The notes beneath the pieces are model-generated. The model saw nothing but the letters and a program-made list of their open reading frames with translations. It was not told the DNA's origin and ran no database searches. A DNA stretch of 64,000 bases from Verrucomicrobiaceae bacterium. GTDB taxonomy: Bacteria > Verrucomicrobiota > Verrucomicrobiia > Verrucomicrobiales > Verrucomicrobiaceae. The stretch spans positions 1 to 64,000 of the forward strand of contig JAIXOU010000019.1 of assembly GCA_027486585.1 (NCBI GenBank), given 5' to 3'. Within the stretch, counting starts at the first letter, position 1; each line of letters begins with the position of its first letter. This document shows positions 17,429 to 25,688 of the stretch, piece by piece. A program made the position numbers and the translations under genes.

Positions 17429-18061
17429 TCAATCCACGAGCAGGTGCTTTAGGGCATAGCGGGTTAGTGCCACGTTGGTGGACAGATCCATCTTAGTTGC
17501 AATGCGGCCTCGGTAAGTGCTCACCGTTTTTTCACTCAGCGCCAGCTCTGCAGCGATCTCCTTGATCGCTTTTCCTTGAGCGATCATCTGCAAAACTTGG
17601 AGTTCGCGGATGGAGAGCGCCTCATGGGGCTCGTGTTCGCTGCTAGCTCCGAGGTTAAAAGCTAGTTTTTCCGCCAACGCTGAGGTGACATATTTCCCAC
17701 CGGACATGACCTTTTTTATAGCTGCCACCAGCTCATCAGAAGTCTGGCTTTTGTTGAGAAAACCCGAAGCGCCCAGCTTGAGCGCACGGATGGCGAACTC
17801 CTCCTCCGAGTAGCCGCTCAATACCAGCACCGGAATGTGCGGGCGCAGACGTTTTATTTCCTCCAGCACCGCCAGCCCGCCTTGACCGGGAATGCTGATA
17901 TCCAGAAGGATGATGTCCCAGTCCTGGGTCATGATGAGTTCCAAAGCCTCCCGTGAATTGGTGGCTTCGCTTGCTTCCATTTGAGGAAACGCGGCTGCAA
18001 AGATTTCCTTGAGGCCGCGTCTTACGGTTTCGTGGTCATCCACGATCATCACATGTTTCAT
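17429..18061 (-). CDS. Response regulator, receiver plus LuxR-type HTH
   Basis: A 210-residue NarL-type regulator with a canonical phospho-acceptor at Asp54 (IILLDISIPG), VDDH at the N-terminus and Lys in LNKSQTS. Its HTH is ALSIRELQVLQMIAQGKAIK. The frame is open further upstream to 18172, but the domain begins at MKHVMIVDDH (ATG 18061), overlapping the 3' end of the kinase gene by 26 bases. The kinase at 18036-19655 is its obvious partner. Confidence 0.92.
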   Translation of the reverse strand: MKHVMIVDDHETVRRGLKEIFAAAFPQMEASEATNSREALELIMTQDWDIILLDISIPGQGGLAVLEEIKRLRPHIPVLVLSGYSEEEFAIRALKLGASGFLNKSQTSDELVAAIKKVMSGGKYVTSALAEKLAFNLGASSEHEPHEALSIRELQVLQMIAQGKAIKEIAAELALSEKTVSTYRGRIATKMDLSTNVALTRYALKHLLVD

Positions 18062-19655
18062 ATGAGGTCCTCTTTCGGGTTGGGATGGCGTGGTTTGGCA
18101 GGCTTGCGGTAACGACGGTGCCATGGTCCTCGTCACGGGTGATGGTGATCTTTCCGCCCAGCAAAGCAGCACGCTCTTTCATGCCGAGCAGGCCCAGCGA
18201 CACCGGGCTCGCGAGTTCTGCTCCGGTGATGCCTCGGCCGTTGTCCTGCACGCAGAGCGTCACCCATCCGGCTTCCGTCTTCAGCTCTACTTTAACCTCG
18301 GACGCCTGGGAGTGCCGGGTGACGTTGGTGAGGCATTCTTCAAAAATGCGGAATAGCGCAGTGGATAGCTCCGGTGGCATTTCCTGTTCTGTTTCCGGCA
18401 GATGCACCTTGCAAGAGATGCCGATGCGTTCATGCAAACGTCTGGCTTCATATTGCAAGGCGGTGCCCAGTCCCAGTTTGTCCAGAACCACGGGGCGCAG
18501 CTCCGCCGCAATCACTTGCACGGAGGTGGTGATGTCATCGACCATTTTTGGCATGTCAGAGAATCGCTGCAAGATGGCGTTGACTGCGGAGCAGCCTAGC
18601 AGCTCTCTGAGCTTCCGCTCCGCCCAGATCAGATCCATCTTGAGTCCGGTCAACTTCTGCCCCAGTTCATCGTGAATCTCCCGGGAGATGCGTGTGGCCT
18701 CCTCCTCACGCACGGTTTGTAGCCGCGCAAGCAGGGAGCGCAATTGAGTGTGAGAGGTCTCGAGAGCGTCCTCAGCCTGTTTTCTGATGGTGATGTCGCG
18801 GATGTTGCACTGGATCACATGGCGCTCTCCGGTGGAGTACACATTGCTGACAAACTCCACCGCGATCATGCGGCCATCCTTCGTTAAGAGAGGCAGGTTT
18901 TCATAACGGACATACCCATCTTTTTGTAGCTGCATCAACTTCTCCTGATTCGAGACGATGTCCCCGAATGGGCTGAGCTCCCAGATAAACCTGCCAACCA
19001 CCTCTTCGTGGGTGAAGCCCAGCAGTTTGAGCAGGAATGGATTCACCTCGTTGATGCGACCAGTATGAGCATCCAGAATCAAGATGCCATCCTGCGCTGT
19101 TTCGAAAAGCTTCCGATACTTCAATTCGGAGGCGCGGATCGCCTGCTCACCCTGCGCTGCTGCCTTTTCGCGGTTCATGCGCTCCGTGATGTCGCGGAAG
19201 TTGCATGCGATGAGACGTTGTTGGTCCACCGTGTAGGAGTTGCTGATGAACTCGACATCGATCATCCGCCCGTCCTTGGTCTCAAGGCACAGTTCCTCGT
19301 GGTGGAGGATGTCTGTGTGTTGCAATTCCGCAAAGGTGGCCTTCGAAGCCGCCTCACCTTTAAAGGGCCCGATTTCCCAAAGTTTTTTCCCCAGAAACTC
19401 CTCCTGGGAGTAGCCGAGCAATCGTTGCATGAACAGGTTGGCGTCCATCACCTGGGCGGTATCTGCGTTTAAAATCAAAATCCCATGTTGGGCCGTTTCA
19501 AACAGACGCCGGTAACGCTGTTCTGAGGCAAGGATCCCCTGCTCATGATGCTCATAGGCCTCTGCTGTTCGGATCACCAGCTGCTCAGTCAGCACCTTGT
19601 GGCCGGGCTTTTGTGCCCTTGGCTGCTCTTTAAATTCGGTTAGTTTACAGATCAT
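18036..19655 (-). CDS. PAS-PAS sensor histidine kinase (NarX/DegS type)
   Basis: A cytoplasmic kinase of about 539 residues. Two similar PAS domains (about 43-156 and 178-288; both contain RLFETAQ(H/D)GILIL) are followed by a HisKA_3 dimerisation helix with the phospho-accepting His in REIHDELGQKLTG (about residue 328). A HATPase_c domain follows with NVTRHSQA, DNGRGI and GLLGMKERA. No membrane segments are seen, so the PAS domains likely sense an internal signal or cofactor. The frame is open upstream to a TTG at 19757, but ATG 19655 (MICKLTEFKE) is more likely, with GAGG about 15 bases upstream. It shares a 26-base overlap with its regulator. Confidence 0.9.
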   Translation of the reverse strand: MICKLTEFKEQPRAQKPGHKVLTEQLVIRTAEAYEHHEQGILASEQRYRRLFETAQHGILILNADTAQVMDANLFMQRLLGYSQEEFLGKKLWEIGPFKGEAASKATFAELQHTDILHHEELCLETKDGRMIDVEFISNSYTVDQQRLIACNFRDITERMNREKAAAQGEQAIRASELKYRKLFETAQDGILILDAHTGRINEVNPFLLKLLGFTHEEVVGRFIWELSPFGDIVSNQEKLMQLQKDGYVRYENLPLLTKDGRMIAVEFVSNVYSTGERHVIQCNIRDITIRKQAEDALETSHTQLRSLLARLQTVREEEATRISREIHDELGQKLTGLKMDLIWAERKLRELLGCSAVNAILQRFSDMPKMVDDITTSVQVIAAELRPVVLDKLGLGTALQYEARRLHERIGISCKVHLPETEQEMPPELSTALFRIFEECLTNVTRHSQASEVKVELKTEAGWVTLCVQDNGRGITGAELASPVSLGLLGMKERAALLGGKITITRDEDHGTVVTASLPNHAIPTRKRTSYETCDDRG

Positions 19656-19987
19656 GGGTTTATAAGAGTCCTCTGTGGAGTTTGAAAGGATCTTGAATGT
19701 TCGTGGCAACTTTGAATTATAGTTTTTTACCACTATTTGAACGACGAGGATATACAATTATTGGAGTGTGAGATGAGGTGCGCAATTCATGAGGAACATG
19801 GCGCAATCATAGCAGTATAGGGTCGCGTAAACCTTGGGGTCTTCACCCCACGCGGGTTCTCATTGAACTCGCGCGCTGCCTGTCACCCAAAGAAAAGCTA
19901 CCCATCACAGAGAAAGAGCTTCGTTCTCAAACGCTCACCACAGCGTGTGTGGCGTAATGAAACCAAGCTGTTGAACGGTTCCGAGAG
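19656..19987. other. Intergenic region upstream of the PAS kinase
   Basis: No coding frame is convincing. It should contain the promoter of the kinase-regulator pair (minus strand) and the transcript end of the receiver gene at 19988-20398. No clear hairpin plus T-run was found. Confidence 0.4.
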
Positions 19988-20398
19988 TCACTTGGCCAGT
20001 CCAAGGGAGATGTAGCTTTGACCTTCCAGCGTCTTTCGAATCGCTTCAAATAACTCACCCCAAGGAGTACCCTTGGCCACGTAGGAGCTGGCCCCTGACT
20101 GCATGGAGCGCGTCACGAAGATGCTTTCCTGGTTCATGGAGACTGCGATCATAAGCGGCGGACGCGTCAGAGTTCGCAGTTCGGAAATGAGATCCAGCCC
20201 AGAGCTATCCCCCAGCTCAATGTCCACCAGGGCAATGTCATAGCAGCGCAGCCTAGCTTCAGCCATGGCCTCGGTACTGCTATTCACGGCAGCGATCGTG
20301 GCTAGGGGGAATTCAGCCTTGAGCATGGCTTTGAATGCCCCGCGGACAAGGGCACTATCATCGACGATCAACACGCTAAACGGCAAGTCTGAAGACAT
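19988..20398 (-). CDS. Stand-alone receiver domain protein
   Basis: A 136-residue receiver with IVDDS, phospho-acceptor Asp59 (IALVDIELGDSSG) and conserved Lys in YVAKGTP. The protein ends just after the last helix (SYISLGLAK), so it lacks the DNA-binding domain of its relatives here (compare 13999-14697, with similar VDIELGDSSG/IDLELADCSG). It may be a phosphate sink or a truncated regulator. It lies 21 bases downstream of the kinase-like gene at 20420-21136. Confidence 0.85.
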   Translation of the reverse strand: MSSDLPFSVLIVDDSALVRGAFKAMLKAEFPLATIAAVNSSTEAMAEARLRCYDIALVDIELGDSSGLDLISELRTLTRPPLMIAVSMNQESIFVTRSMQSGASSYVAKGTPWGELFEAIRKTLEGQSYISLGLAK

Positions 20399-20419
20399 TC
20401 GGCAGTATGGTGTAAGGGT

Positions 20420-21136
20420 TTACTGTGCGGCCGTGAGTGAACCTGTTGGTGCACATGCGATGACGCCGATACGCACGCCCCCCATTTGCGGCGCCTCGCA
20501 GACATAGATCTCGCACGCCGCAGCCGCACATCTTGCCCTGACCACTGCAAGTCCGCCTGCTACCTCGGGACAGGTCCATAGTTCATCGCAGCCATCGTGG
20601 TCAATGGCTACATTGATCCGATTCTTCTGTGACTGGCTGATGACCGCAATCTTACTTGCTCCAGAGTAGCTGATGCACAGAGAGATCAACGACTGGACGA
20701 TTCGGAAAAGGTTCAGCCGAGAGGCGAGCGGTAACTCGGGCTCCTCACCCTTCGTGTCCAGTGTCACCGAACCTGGGAACTGGTCTCTGAGGCTTGGCAA
20801 ATGCTGCTGAAGGGCTGAGTTGAGGCCGAAAACTTTCAAGACCGGTGGGAACTGAGCATTTGTCAACTCACGCACCACCTGAAGCCCTTCCCTTAACGAC
20901 GAATCGAGTTGGGTCAGCAATTTCACAGTCTTCGAAGAGGCTAGTTTGGGATCGAGTTCCAATCGAACGAGTTCCGCGACGGCCGCGCTAGCGACGAGTG
21001 TCCCCGCCACGTCCCTGTGCAGGTTGGTGGCTAGGGCAATGCTTTGGGCATCAAGGTCACGGATCACGTGCTGCAATCCCAACCACACGGCCTCAGCGCT
21101 TGGCTGGCTTACAAAGTCAGGAAGTTTGGATGTCAT
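20420..21136 (-). CDS. Degenerate histidine-kinase-like protein
   Basis: A 238-residue protein that follows the HisKA_3/HATPase layout. LATNLHRDVAGTLVASAAVA (His40) resembles the phospho-accepting helix, RIVQSLISLCISYSGASKIAV corresponds to the N-box helix, and GGLAVVRARCAAAAC to the lid/G2 region. The N-box Asn is replaced (SLISLCISYS), and the G1 motif is DHDGCDELW rather than DxGxG. ATP binding is therefore doubtful. It may be a pseudokinase or phosphotransfer scaffold for the receiver encoded next to it. No sensory domain or membrane segment is present. Confidence 0.7.
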   Translation of the reverse strand: MTSKLPDFVSQPSAEAVWLGLQHVIRDLDAQSIALATNLHRDVAGTLVASAAVAELVRLELDPKLASSKTVKLLTQLDSSLREGLQVVRELTNAQFPPVLKVFGLNSALQQHLPSLRDQFPGSVTLDTKGEEPELPLASRLNLFRIVQSLISLCISYSGASKIAVISQSQKNRINVAIDHDGCDELWTCPEVAGGLAVVRARCAAAACEIYVCEAPQMGGVRIGVIACAPTGSLTAAQ

Positions 21137-21758
21137 CGGTTATTCAAATAAACTATTCTGGCCATGATTCACCGTGCGCCGAATTCCCCAAGTTACCAGC
21201 TTCGCAGGGAAGGGTGACTATCCCTTGAGATGAAAGAAATCAGAAGGTGAGTGGATTCATGGCAAGGTGAAGTGGGATCGTCGGGCAGGAGCAAAGCTGA
21301 TAGCCACCTCCAGACCTTCCCCATAGTCGTGATTTCTTCGTTTAAAGCTAGATTTATTGTTCGTGCATTGATGGCCAGTCAGATCTTTAGAGCGGCCATC
21401 TTGTCCTTCCTCTCTAGCAGGCCGTCTATCAGGGCGCGGGCCTTCTAAATCCTATGCCGGTGAGGCTGGTTTGTGTTCAAATGCCGGCCTCTCTCAGAGG
21501 CGGCAAGCGGTAGGCCTGAATCGTCTCCATCTTGTTGATCCACGGCTTCCCTGCAGCGCATGTTTCAGCCTGCGCTTGAGGTTTCTGCAAAACAGATCAA
21601 AAACCAAGCTGAATAGAGGTCGATTTCGTATGGCTGATGGGTTAATCAATAAAAACCAAGCGATCAATCACAAGGTCTTAGTGATTATACTTATTTTATA
21701 TTATGGGTTAACCCATTAATAACCTATCAGCAAATTAGGGATACGGTTAATTTCGATT
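21137..21758. other. Long intergenic region at a divergent boundary
   Basis: About 620 bases between the minus-strand kinase-like gene and the plus-strand NlpC/P60-like gene. Short frames exist but none has a convincing start or a recognisable product. The last 100 bases are A/T-rich and carry the perfect palindrome at 21704-21715, so at least the promoter of the rightward gene is here. Confidence 0.5.
21704..21715. promoter_or_regulatory. TGGGTTAACCCA palindrome upstream of the NlpC/P60-like gene
   Basis: A perfect 12-bp palindrome 43 bases before the GTG start at 21759, directly after a TATATT-like hexamer. Identical copies occur at 23468-23479 and 26312-26323, each less than about 100 bases upstream of a gene start. 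Confidence 0.65.
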
Positions 21759-22559
21759 GTGAACTTAACTGGATCAGTCACTTCCTTCGGGAACCTCATC
21801 TTCATCGTTGTGCTCTTTGCCTCAAATGGGCTCGGCCAAGTGTCGTACCAGGAGGCGGGGAGTCGCTATTACCAGCACGCCAGTGAGGCGGCACGAGCGG
21901 CCCAATGGGTTGACTATCATTCCCGCCAGGCTTGGCAGAATCCATGGCAGCAGGACCTCGTTGCCCTTGCTTGGCAGTGGAAGGCTTACGAAACCCACCA
22001 GCGTCAGTGGGCCGCCTACTACCAGCAGTACGCATACGCACAATCGGTTACGTACTCCCAGCCTCCTACCGCGCAGTCCCAGCCTCCAGCCACGCACTCC
22101 AAGTCTCTTACCACGACGCCTCAGTCCCAGGCCATCGGCGGCCTCCAGTCACCTATCGTCATGCGTGGCAGCCAGGCCTATGGCCATACCAGTCTGCCCT
22201 CCGTCCTTCAGCGCATGATCCAGGCTGGCAACGCCCTAAAAAACAAGCCCTACATCTTTGGCGGCGGCCACCGCCAGCTCGAGGACGTGGGTTACGACTG
22301 CTCCAGTTCGGTGTCATACATGCTCATCAAGGCTGGGCTGTTAAACCAGGTGCTCACTTCCAAGAGCTTCGCCGACTATGGCGCATCTGGGCCCGGGCGC
22401 TATGTCACCCTTTGGATAAAACCCGGGCATCATGTCTTCATCACCATCTGCGGACTGCGCTTTGACACCACCGGTGGTCAGGTGGCAGATGGGCCACGTT
22501 GGCGTAAGACGGACCGCAGCCTCAGCGGATTCATGCCACGCCATCCACACGGGCTGTGA
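21759..22559 (+). CDS. Secreted NlpC/P60-like peptidase
   Basis: A 266-residue protein starting at GTG. It has a signal-like N-terminus (NLIFIVVLFASNGLG), then a Gln/Tyr/Trp-rich low-complexity region with repeated SQPP(T/A) pieces (about residues 30-130). A C-terminal domain follows with PYIFGGGHRQLEDVGYDCSS, where the Cys before SSS is the expected nucleophile of the NlpC/P60 family, and KPGHHVFITICG, where a His sits at the expected second catalytic position. It probably cleaves peptidoglycan stem peptides or acts on the envelope. A copy of the TGGGTTAACCCA site lies just upstream. Confidence 0.75.
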   Translation: MNLTGSVTSFGNLIFIVVLFASNGLGQVSYQEAGSRYYQHASEAARAAQWVDYHSRQAWQNPWQQDLVALAWQWKAYETHQRQWAAYYQQYAYAQSVTYSQPPTAQSQPPATHSKSLTTTPQSQAIGGLQSPIVMRGSQAYGHTSLPSVLQRMIQAGNALKNKPYIFGGGHRQLEDVGYDCSSSVSYMLIKAGLLNQVLTSKSFADYGASGPGRYVTLWIKPGHHVFITICGLRFDTTGGQVADGPRWRKTDRSLSGFMPRHPHGL

Positions 22560-22575
22560 CCGCCCTTCAGCCGAC

Positions 22576-23001
22576 ATGAGACGTACTTCGAAAAAGACGG
22601 ATAGGAGCGCAGCCTCCTTCCAACAGGATGCCGGCCTGTTACTACTCCGGCTTGGCCTGGGCCTACCCATGTTGTTGCAGCATGGGCTGCCCTACTGGAG
22701 GCAGTTTCAGGAAGAAGCTTCAAGCTTTCTTAGCGTCTTCGGTCTTGATGCCCGTACTACTCTTGTCCTAACCATCGCTGCCGAAGTCGGCGCATCCCTG
22801 CTCATGATCGCTGGGTTATTCACTCGTGCTGCATCACTTCTCTTTGCTGCCACTATGGCGGTGGCTTTTGTCGTCGTCCACGGTGCCAGCTTCGAGGGGG
22901 AGCAATCCGGAGAGCTGGCCTTCCTTTACTTCATCGGGTCGGCCTCTCTCATCATCATGGGGCCGGGGCGCTTCTCATGGGATTGCTACAAGAACGCCTA
23001 G
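22576..23001 (+). CDS. DoxX family membrane protein
   Basis: A protein of about 141 residues with four predicted membrane helices: LLLLRLGLGLPMLLQHGL, LVLTIAAEVGASLLMIAGLF, ASLLFAATMAVAFVVVHG and LAFLYFIGSASLIIMGPG. The GLPMLLQHGLP and GSASLIIMGPGRFSWD motifs are typical of DoxX (PF07681). The frame is open back to 22432, but ATG 22576 fits the domain and avoids overlapping the upstream gene. It starts 16 bases after the NlpC/P60-like stop, so the two are likely one operon. Role in redox or membrane stress is known only for some relatives. Confidence 0.85.
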   Translation: MRRTSKKTDRSAASFQQDAGLLLLRLGLGLPMLLQHGLPYWRQFQEEASSFLSVFGLDARTTLVLTIAAEVGASLLMIAGLFTRAASLLFAATMAVAFVVVHGASFEGEQSGELAFLYFIGSASLIIMGPGRFSWDCYKNA

Positions 23002-23040
23002 CCTGACCTGCTGACTAACTTCAACCTGTTATCTCCATTC

Positions 23041-23108
23041 AGCCACGCGGCAGTCCGTGCTAGTCATGAAACTCGACTGCGACTTTCGGTAAGCTCACAT
23101 AGGCGGCG
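23041..23108 (+). repeat. Direct repeat, copy A
   Basis: Shares a block of 20 identical bases (ATGAAACTCGACTGCGACTT, 23066-23085) and weaker flanking similarity with copy B at 24418-24485. In this copy the frame from the ATG stops after eight codons. Confidence 0.55.
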
Positions 23109-23467
23109 TCTCGTGGCGACTTTCATGAATAGATCAAGCTAGGGCGGCAAACACGTTCACATGACTGCACAGGGCTAACGCATGAAACGAGCGCTTGAAT
23201 ATGACTCGCGGCTAAAATGGGCTTGCTTCAAGAGATAGCGGCGCACTGGTCAATCAATCCTTTGGCACGTCAGCGTCTTGGATTCGTCTGTGAAGACAGC
23301 CGTCTTGGGAAGACTTTACCCAAGATATTTAGCTGGTAAATCACTAACTGGCGGTGGCGCTCGTACGCCACCGCCAGCCAATAGCCAGAGGCGGAAAGGA
23401 CAAACAAAAACCGTCCCACCTCGAGTTTTATATTCATGACAAATAAGAATGAATACAAAACCAACAA

Positions 23468-23479
23468 TGGGTTAACCCA
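23468..23479. promoter_or_regulatory. TGGGTTAACCCA palindrome upstream of a response regulator gene
   Basis: A perfect 12-bp palindrome 91 bases before the start at 23571, followed by AATAAAA. It is the same site as at 21704 and 26312. Confidence 0.65.
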
Positions 23480-23570
23480 AATAAAAGCAGGCGGCTGAGC
23501 AGCGTTCGAGTTAATCCATAACCTTATTCGTCGCCAACAAAGGCTCACTAACTTCACGATCTCACCGCAG

Positions 23571-24260
23571 TTGAAAACCCAGCCTCAAACTAGACGCGTC
23601 GGACTCGTGGAAGACGATCGGGTGATACGCACCTTTCTCACTGCACTGCTACAAAATCAGGCTGGGGTGGAGTCTGTGAAGACTTGGGAGTCAGCGGAGG
23701 ATTTTGCAGCCAGTTCTTTGGCACGAAAGGACCTAGACCTTCTGTTGGTGGATTTGAATCTACCTGGTGAGAGTGGCATTTCAGTGATTCAAAAAATGCA
23801 GCAAGAGCAGCCTGAGTTACCTTGCATTGTGCTGACTTCCTCCAGCGATCCCCAGGATGTTTTTGATGCGATGCGGAGCGGTGCATCTGGATATTTAGTC
23901 AAGGATTCGAATCCGGATGAACTGCTCAGCAGTATTCGAATGGCCATCCATGATGGTGTCATCTTGAGCCCGGTTATCGCCAAACTTCTTGTGAATGAAT
24001 TTCTGAGCAAGGGGAAAGCCGCTCCAATCGACTCTGCTTACATTCCAGGTGGGGTAAAAAGCCTGACCAATCGCGAGATTGAAGTGCTTAAAATGATTTC
24101 AATGTTTGGTTCAGCCAAGGCGACGGGGGAAGCTCTGGGATTGAGCCATGAAACCATCCGTGTCCACATGAAAAGGATTTACCAAAAACTTCACGTTAGA
24201 TCAAAGACTCAAGCGGTGGCCGTCTGGCATCAAGAGAACTCCAAAAAACATGGTCTTTAG
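23571..24260 (+). CDS. Response regulator, receiver plus LuxR-type HTH
   Basis: A 229-residue regulator with VEDD at the N-terminus, phospho-acceptor Asp61 (LLLVDLNLPGESG), conserved Lys in YLVKDS and HTH SLTNREIEVLKMISMFGSAK through HETIRVHMKRIYQKLHV. The apparent start is TTG at 23571; no ATG lies close to the domain start and no strong ribosome binding site is visible. No kinase is adjacent on this strand. The upstream palindrome at 23468 suggests it belongs to the regulon defined by that site. Confidence 0.88.
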   Translation: MKTQPQTRRVGLVEDDRVIRTFLTALLQNQAGVESVKTWESAEDFAASSLARKDLDLLLVDLNLPGESGISVIQKMQQEQPELPCIVLTSSSDPQDVFDAMRSGASGYLVKDSNPDELLSSIRMAIHDGVILSPVIAKLLVNEFLSKGKAAPIDSAYIPGGVKSLTNREIEVLKMISMFGSAKATGEALGLSHETIRVHMKRIYQKLHVRSKTQAVAVWHQENSKKHGL

Positions 24261-24417
24261 GCTTGTGCTGACTCACTTCCCCTAGCCACGGGAAAATGAA
24301 TGGCAGCAGTAGAGTGTTTGAGAAAAGCCATTCTACAGCCATAAGCCTTGGGTGCCGAAACATAGACCGCTTTATCCACCGACTGACTCCGAGGAAGTTA
24401 CTCCCACTTCCACACTC

Positions 24418-24485
24418 AGCGCAGCGAAGTTCGGTGCTATCCATGAAACTCGACTGCGACTTGCTGGAAGCTCACCTTGGCGGTG
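24418..24485 (+). repeat. Direct repeat, copy B
   Basis: Counterpart of 23041-23108 about 1.38 kb away (identical block 24443-24462). Here the ATG opens a 26-codon frame (MKLDCDLLEAHLGGVELVLK..., stop at 24521-24523). Nothing identifies a product. The surrounding interval 24261-24514 holds no other gene. Confidence 0.5.
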
Positions 24486-24514
24486 TTGAGCTTGTTTTGA
24501 AAGGCATTGAGCAT

Positions 24515-24712
24515 TTAGCGTAAAACAGGAATGGCTGACCGCCGATTTGCATCCGTCCTTGATTCCACAAAGCTTGTTGTGCCTTTTGCAACCTCACGGA
24601 TCAGTTTATCGACAAGTGTCTTGCTGACTTTCTTCGACAGAAGGGCTTCGTCTTCGATGATTTGGCAGCACTCCGTGATGCCAAGAAGGCCAAAGATGGA
24701 ACAACTACCCAT
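24515..24712 (-). CDS. Small hypothetical protein overlapping the end of the receiver gene
   Basis: A 65-residue frame beginning MGSCSIFGLLGITECCQIIE, no domain recognised. Its ATG lies inside the last codons of the receiver gene (the upstream stop TAG is at 24705-24707), an overlap consistent with coupling in the H-NOX operon. Helical, charged composition. Judged plausible but unproven. Confidence 0.4.
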   Translation of the reverse strand: MGSCSIFGLLGITECCQIIEDEALLSKKVSKTLVDKLIREVAKGTTSFVESRTDANRRSAIPVLR

Positions 24713-25667
24713 GGTTTGGTTGTTCTTCAGCCTGGTGCTTCTCTTTTGCGAATCGTGACAGTATGTCGTGCAGGGAGGATACGTCGAAGGGCTTGGCAAG
24801 ATAGTCGTCCATGCCTGCTTCTAGGCAGCGCATGCGGTCCCCAGGCATTGCGCTGGCCGTCATGGCGATGATTCTACAGGTGGATTGTGCAGCGCCAGAT
24901 TGAATTTCAAGTTCACGGATTCGGCGGGCAGCTTCATAGCCGTCCATGACTGGCATTTGGCAGTCCATGAGAATGGTGTCGTAAGCGTGCTCTTGATGCA
25001 TTTGGATTGCTTGTTTGCCATTGGCTGCGATGTCAGTATCACAGCCCATCTTCTGTAGCAGCAAGACCGCGAGTCTGGCGTTTGCTTGATTATTCTCAGC
25101 CACGAGCACCCTCAGTCCGAGATGTCGGCTGAAGTCTCGAAGCTGTTGAAGCGATTTACGGATCGCATTCTGCTGCAACGGACGTGAGAGCTGGTTCCAG
25201 TCGTCAGGAATCCTGATGCCTTCGGGGGCTGCCCGGGTCACTATGATTCTTGGCACGTTTGAGGAGACTTGTTTCCGCCATTTATCAAGAGCTCTAACTA
25301 AAGTAGTGTTCAGCCAGGAACCATCAATGATGAGAACATTAGGTGGCGGGCCCTTTTTGCGCAGGTCAGCTTGCAGCTCGGCAACGCTCGTGATCTGCCG
25401 CAAAGTTATCTCAGGACTTTGCATAGCCGACAGAATGGATTCGCGAACATTTTCAGAGTCGTCGGCAACCCAAAGGGCAATTGAGCAGGATCTTGGCTGC
25501 GAGTCCGCAGTCTGCATCACCGAACTGATCAAAAATGGGATGCGCAACCAAAAGCGTGAGCCTATGCCAGGCTTGGTCGCCCCTTCGATCTCATCGTTTG
25601 TGAGATCAACGAGTGCGAACGGAAAGCGTTCTTTTAGCTGAGGCCATGGTGAATAGGGTGCATTCAT
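24705..25667 (-). CDS. Truncated hybrid kinase: ATPase tail, pseudo-receiver and receiver
   Basis: A 320-residue protein. Residues 34-45 (GIGSRFWLRIPF) look like the last strand of a HATPase_c domain; everything before it (dimerisation helix, N- and G1-boxes) is absent. Residues about 61-180 resemble a receiver without phospho-acceptor. Residues 186-310 form a full receiver with phospho-acceptor Asp235 (ILMDCQMPVMDGYEAARRIR) and Lys in DDYLAKPF, although the acidic pair reads EN. It looks like the C-terminal half of a BarA-like hybrid kinase. It is 21 bases downstream of the H-NOX gene, where a hybrid H-NOX-associated kinase is commonly encoded. Confidence 0.8.
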   Translation of the reverse strand: MNAPYSPWPQLKERFPFALVDLTNDEIEGATKPGIGSRFWLRIPFLISSVMQTADSQPRSCSIALWVADDSENVRESILSAMQSPEITLRQITSVAELQADLRKKGPPPNVLIIDGSWLNTTLVRALDKWRKQVSSNVPRIIVTRAAPEGIRIPDDWNQLSRPLQQNAIRKSLQQLRDFSRHLGLRVLVAENNQANARLAVLLLQKMGCDTDIAANGKQAIQMHQEHAYDTILMDCQMPVMDGYEAARRIRELEIQSGAAQSTCRIIAMTASAMPGDRMRCLEAGMDDYLAKPFDVSSLHDILSRFAKEKHQAEEQPNHG

Positions 25668-25688
25668 GACTTGGATTCAAGGGGTGCT

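Larger units (their letters stand above)
23002..23570. other. Intergenic region with a repeat and an operator-like site
   Basis: No convincing gene. It contains one copy of a diverged direct repeat (23041-23108) and the perfect palindrome 23468-23479. A 95-codon minus-strand frame (23270-23557) with hydrophobic stretches is probably chance, because the palindrome lies inside it and it shows no family features. Confidence 0.5.

Noticed and set aside
23270-23557. Minus-strand 95-codon frame with hydrophobic stretches
   Set aside because: It has no family features and contains the TGGGTTAACCCA site; more likely promoter region.
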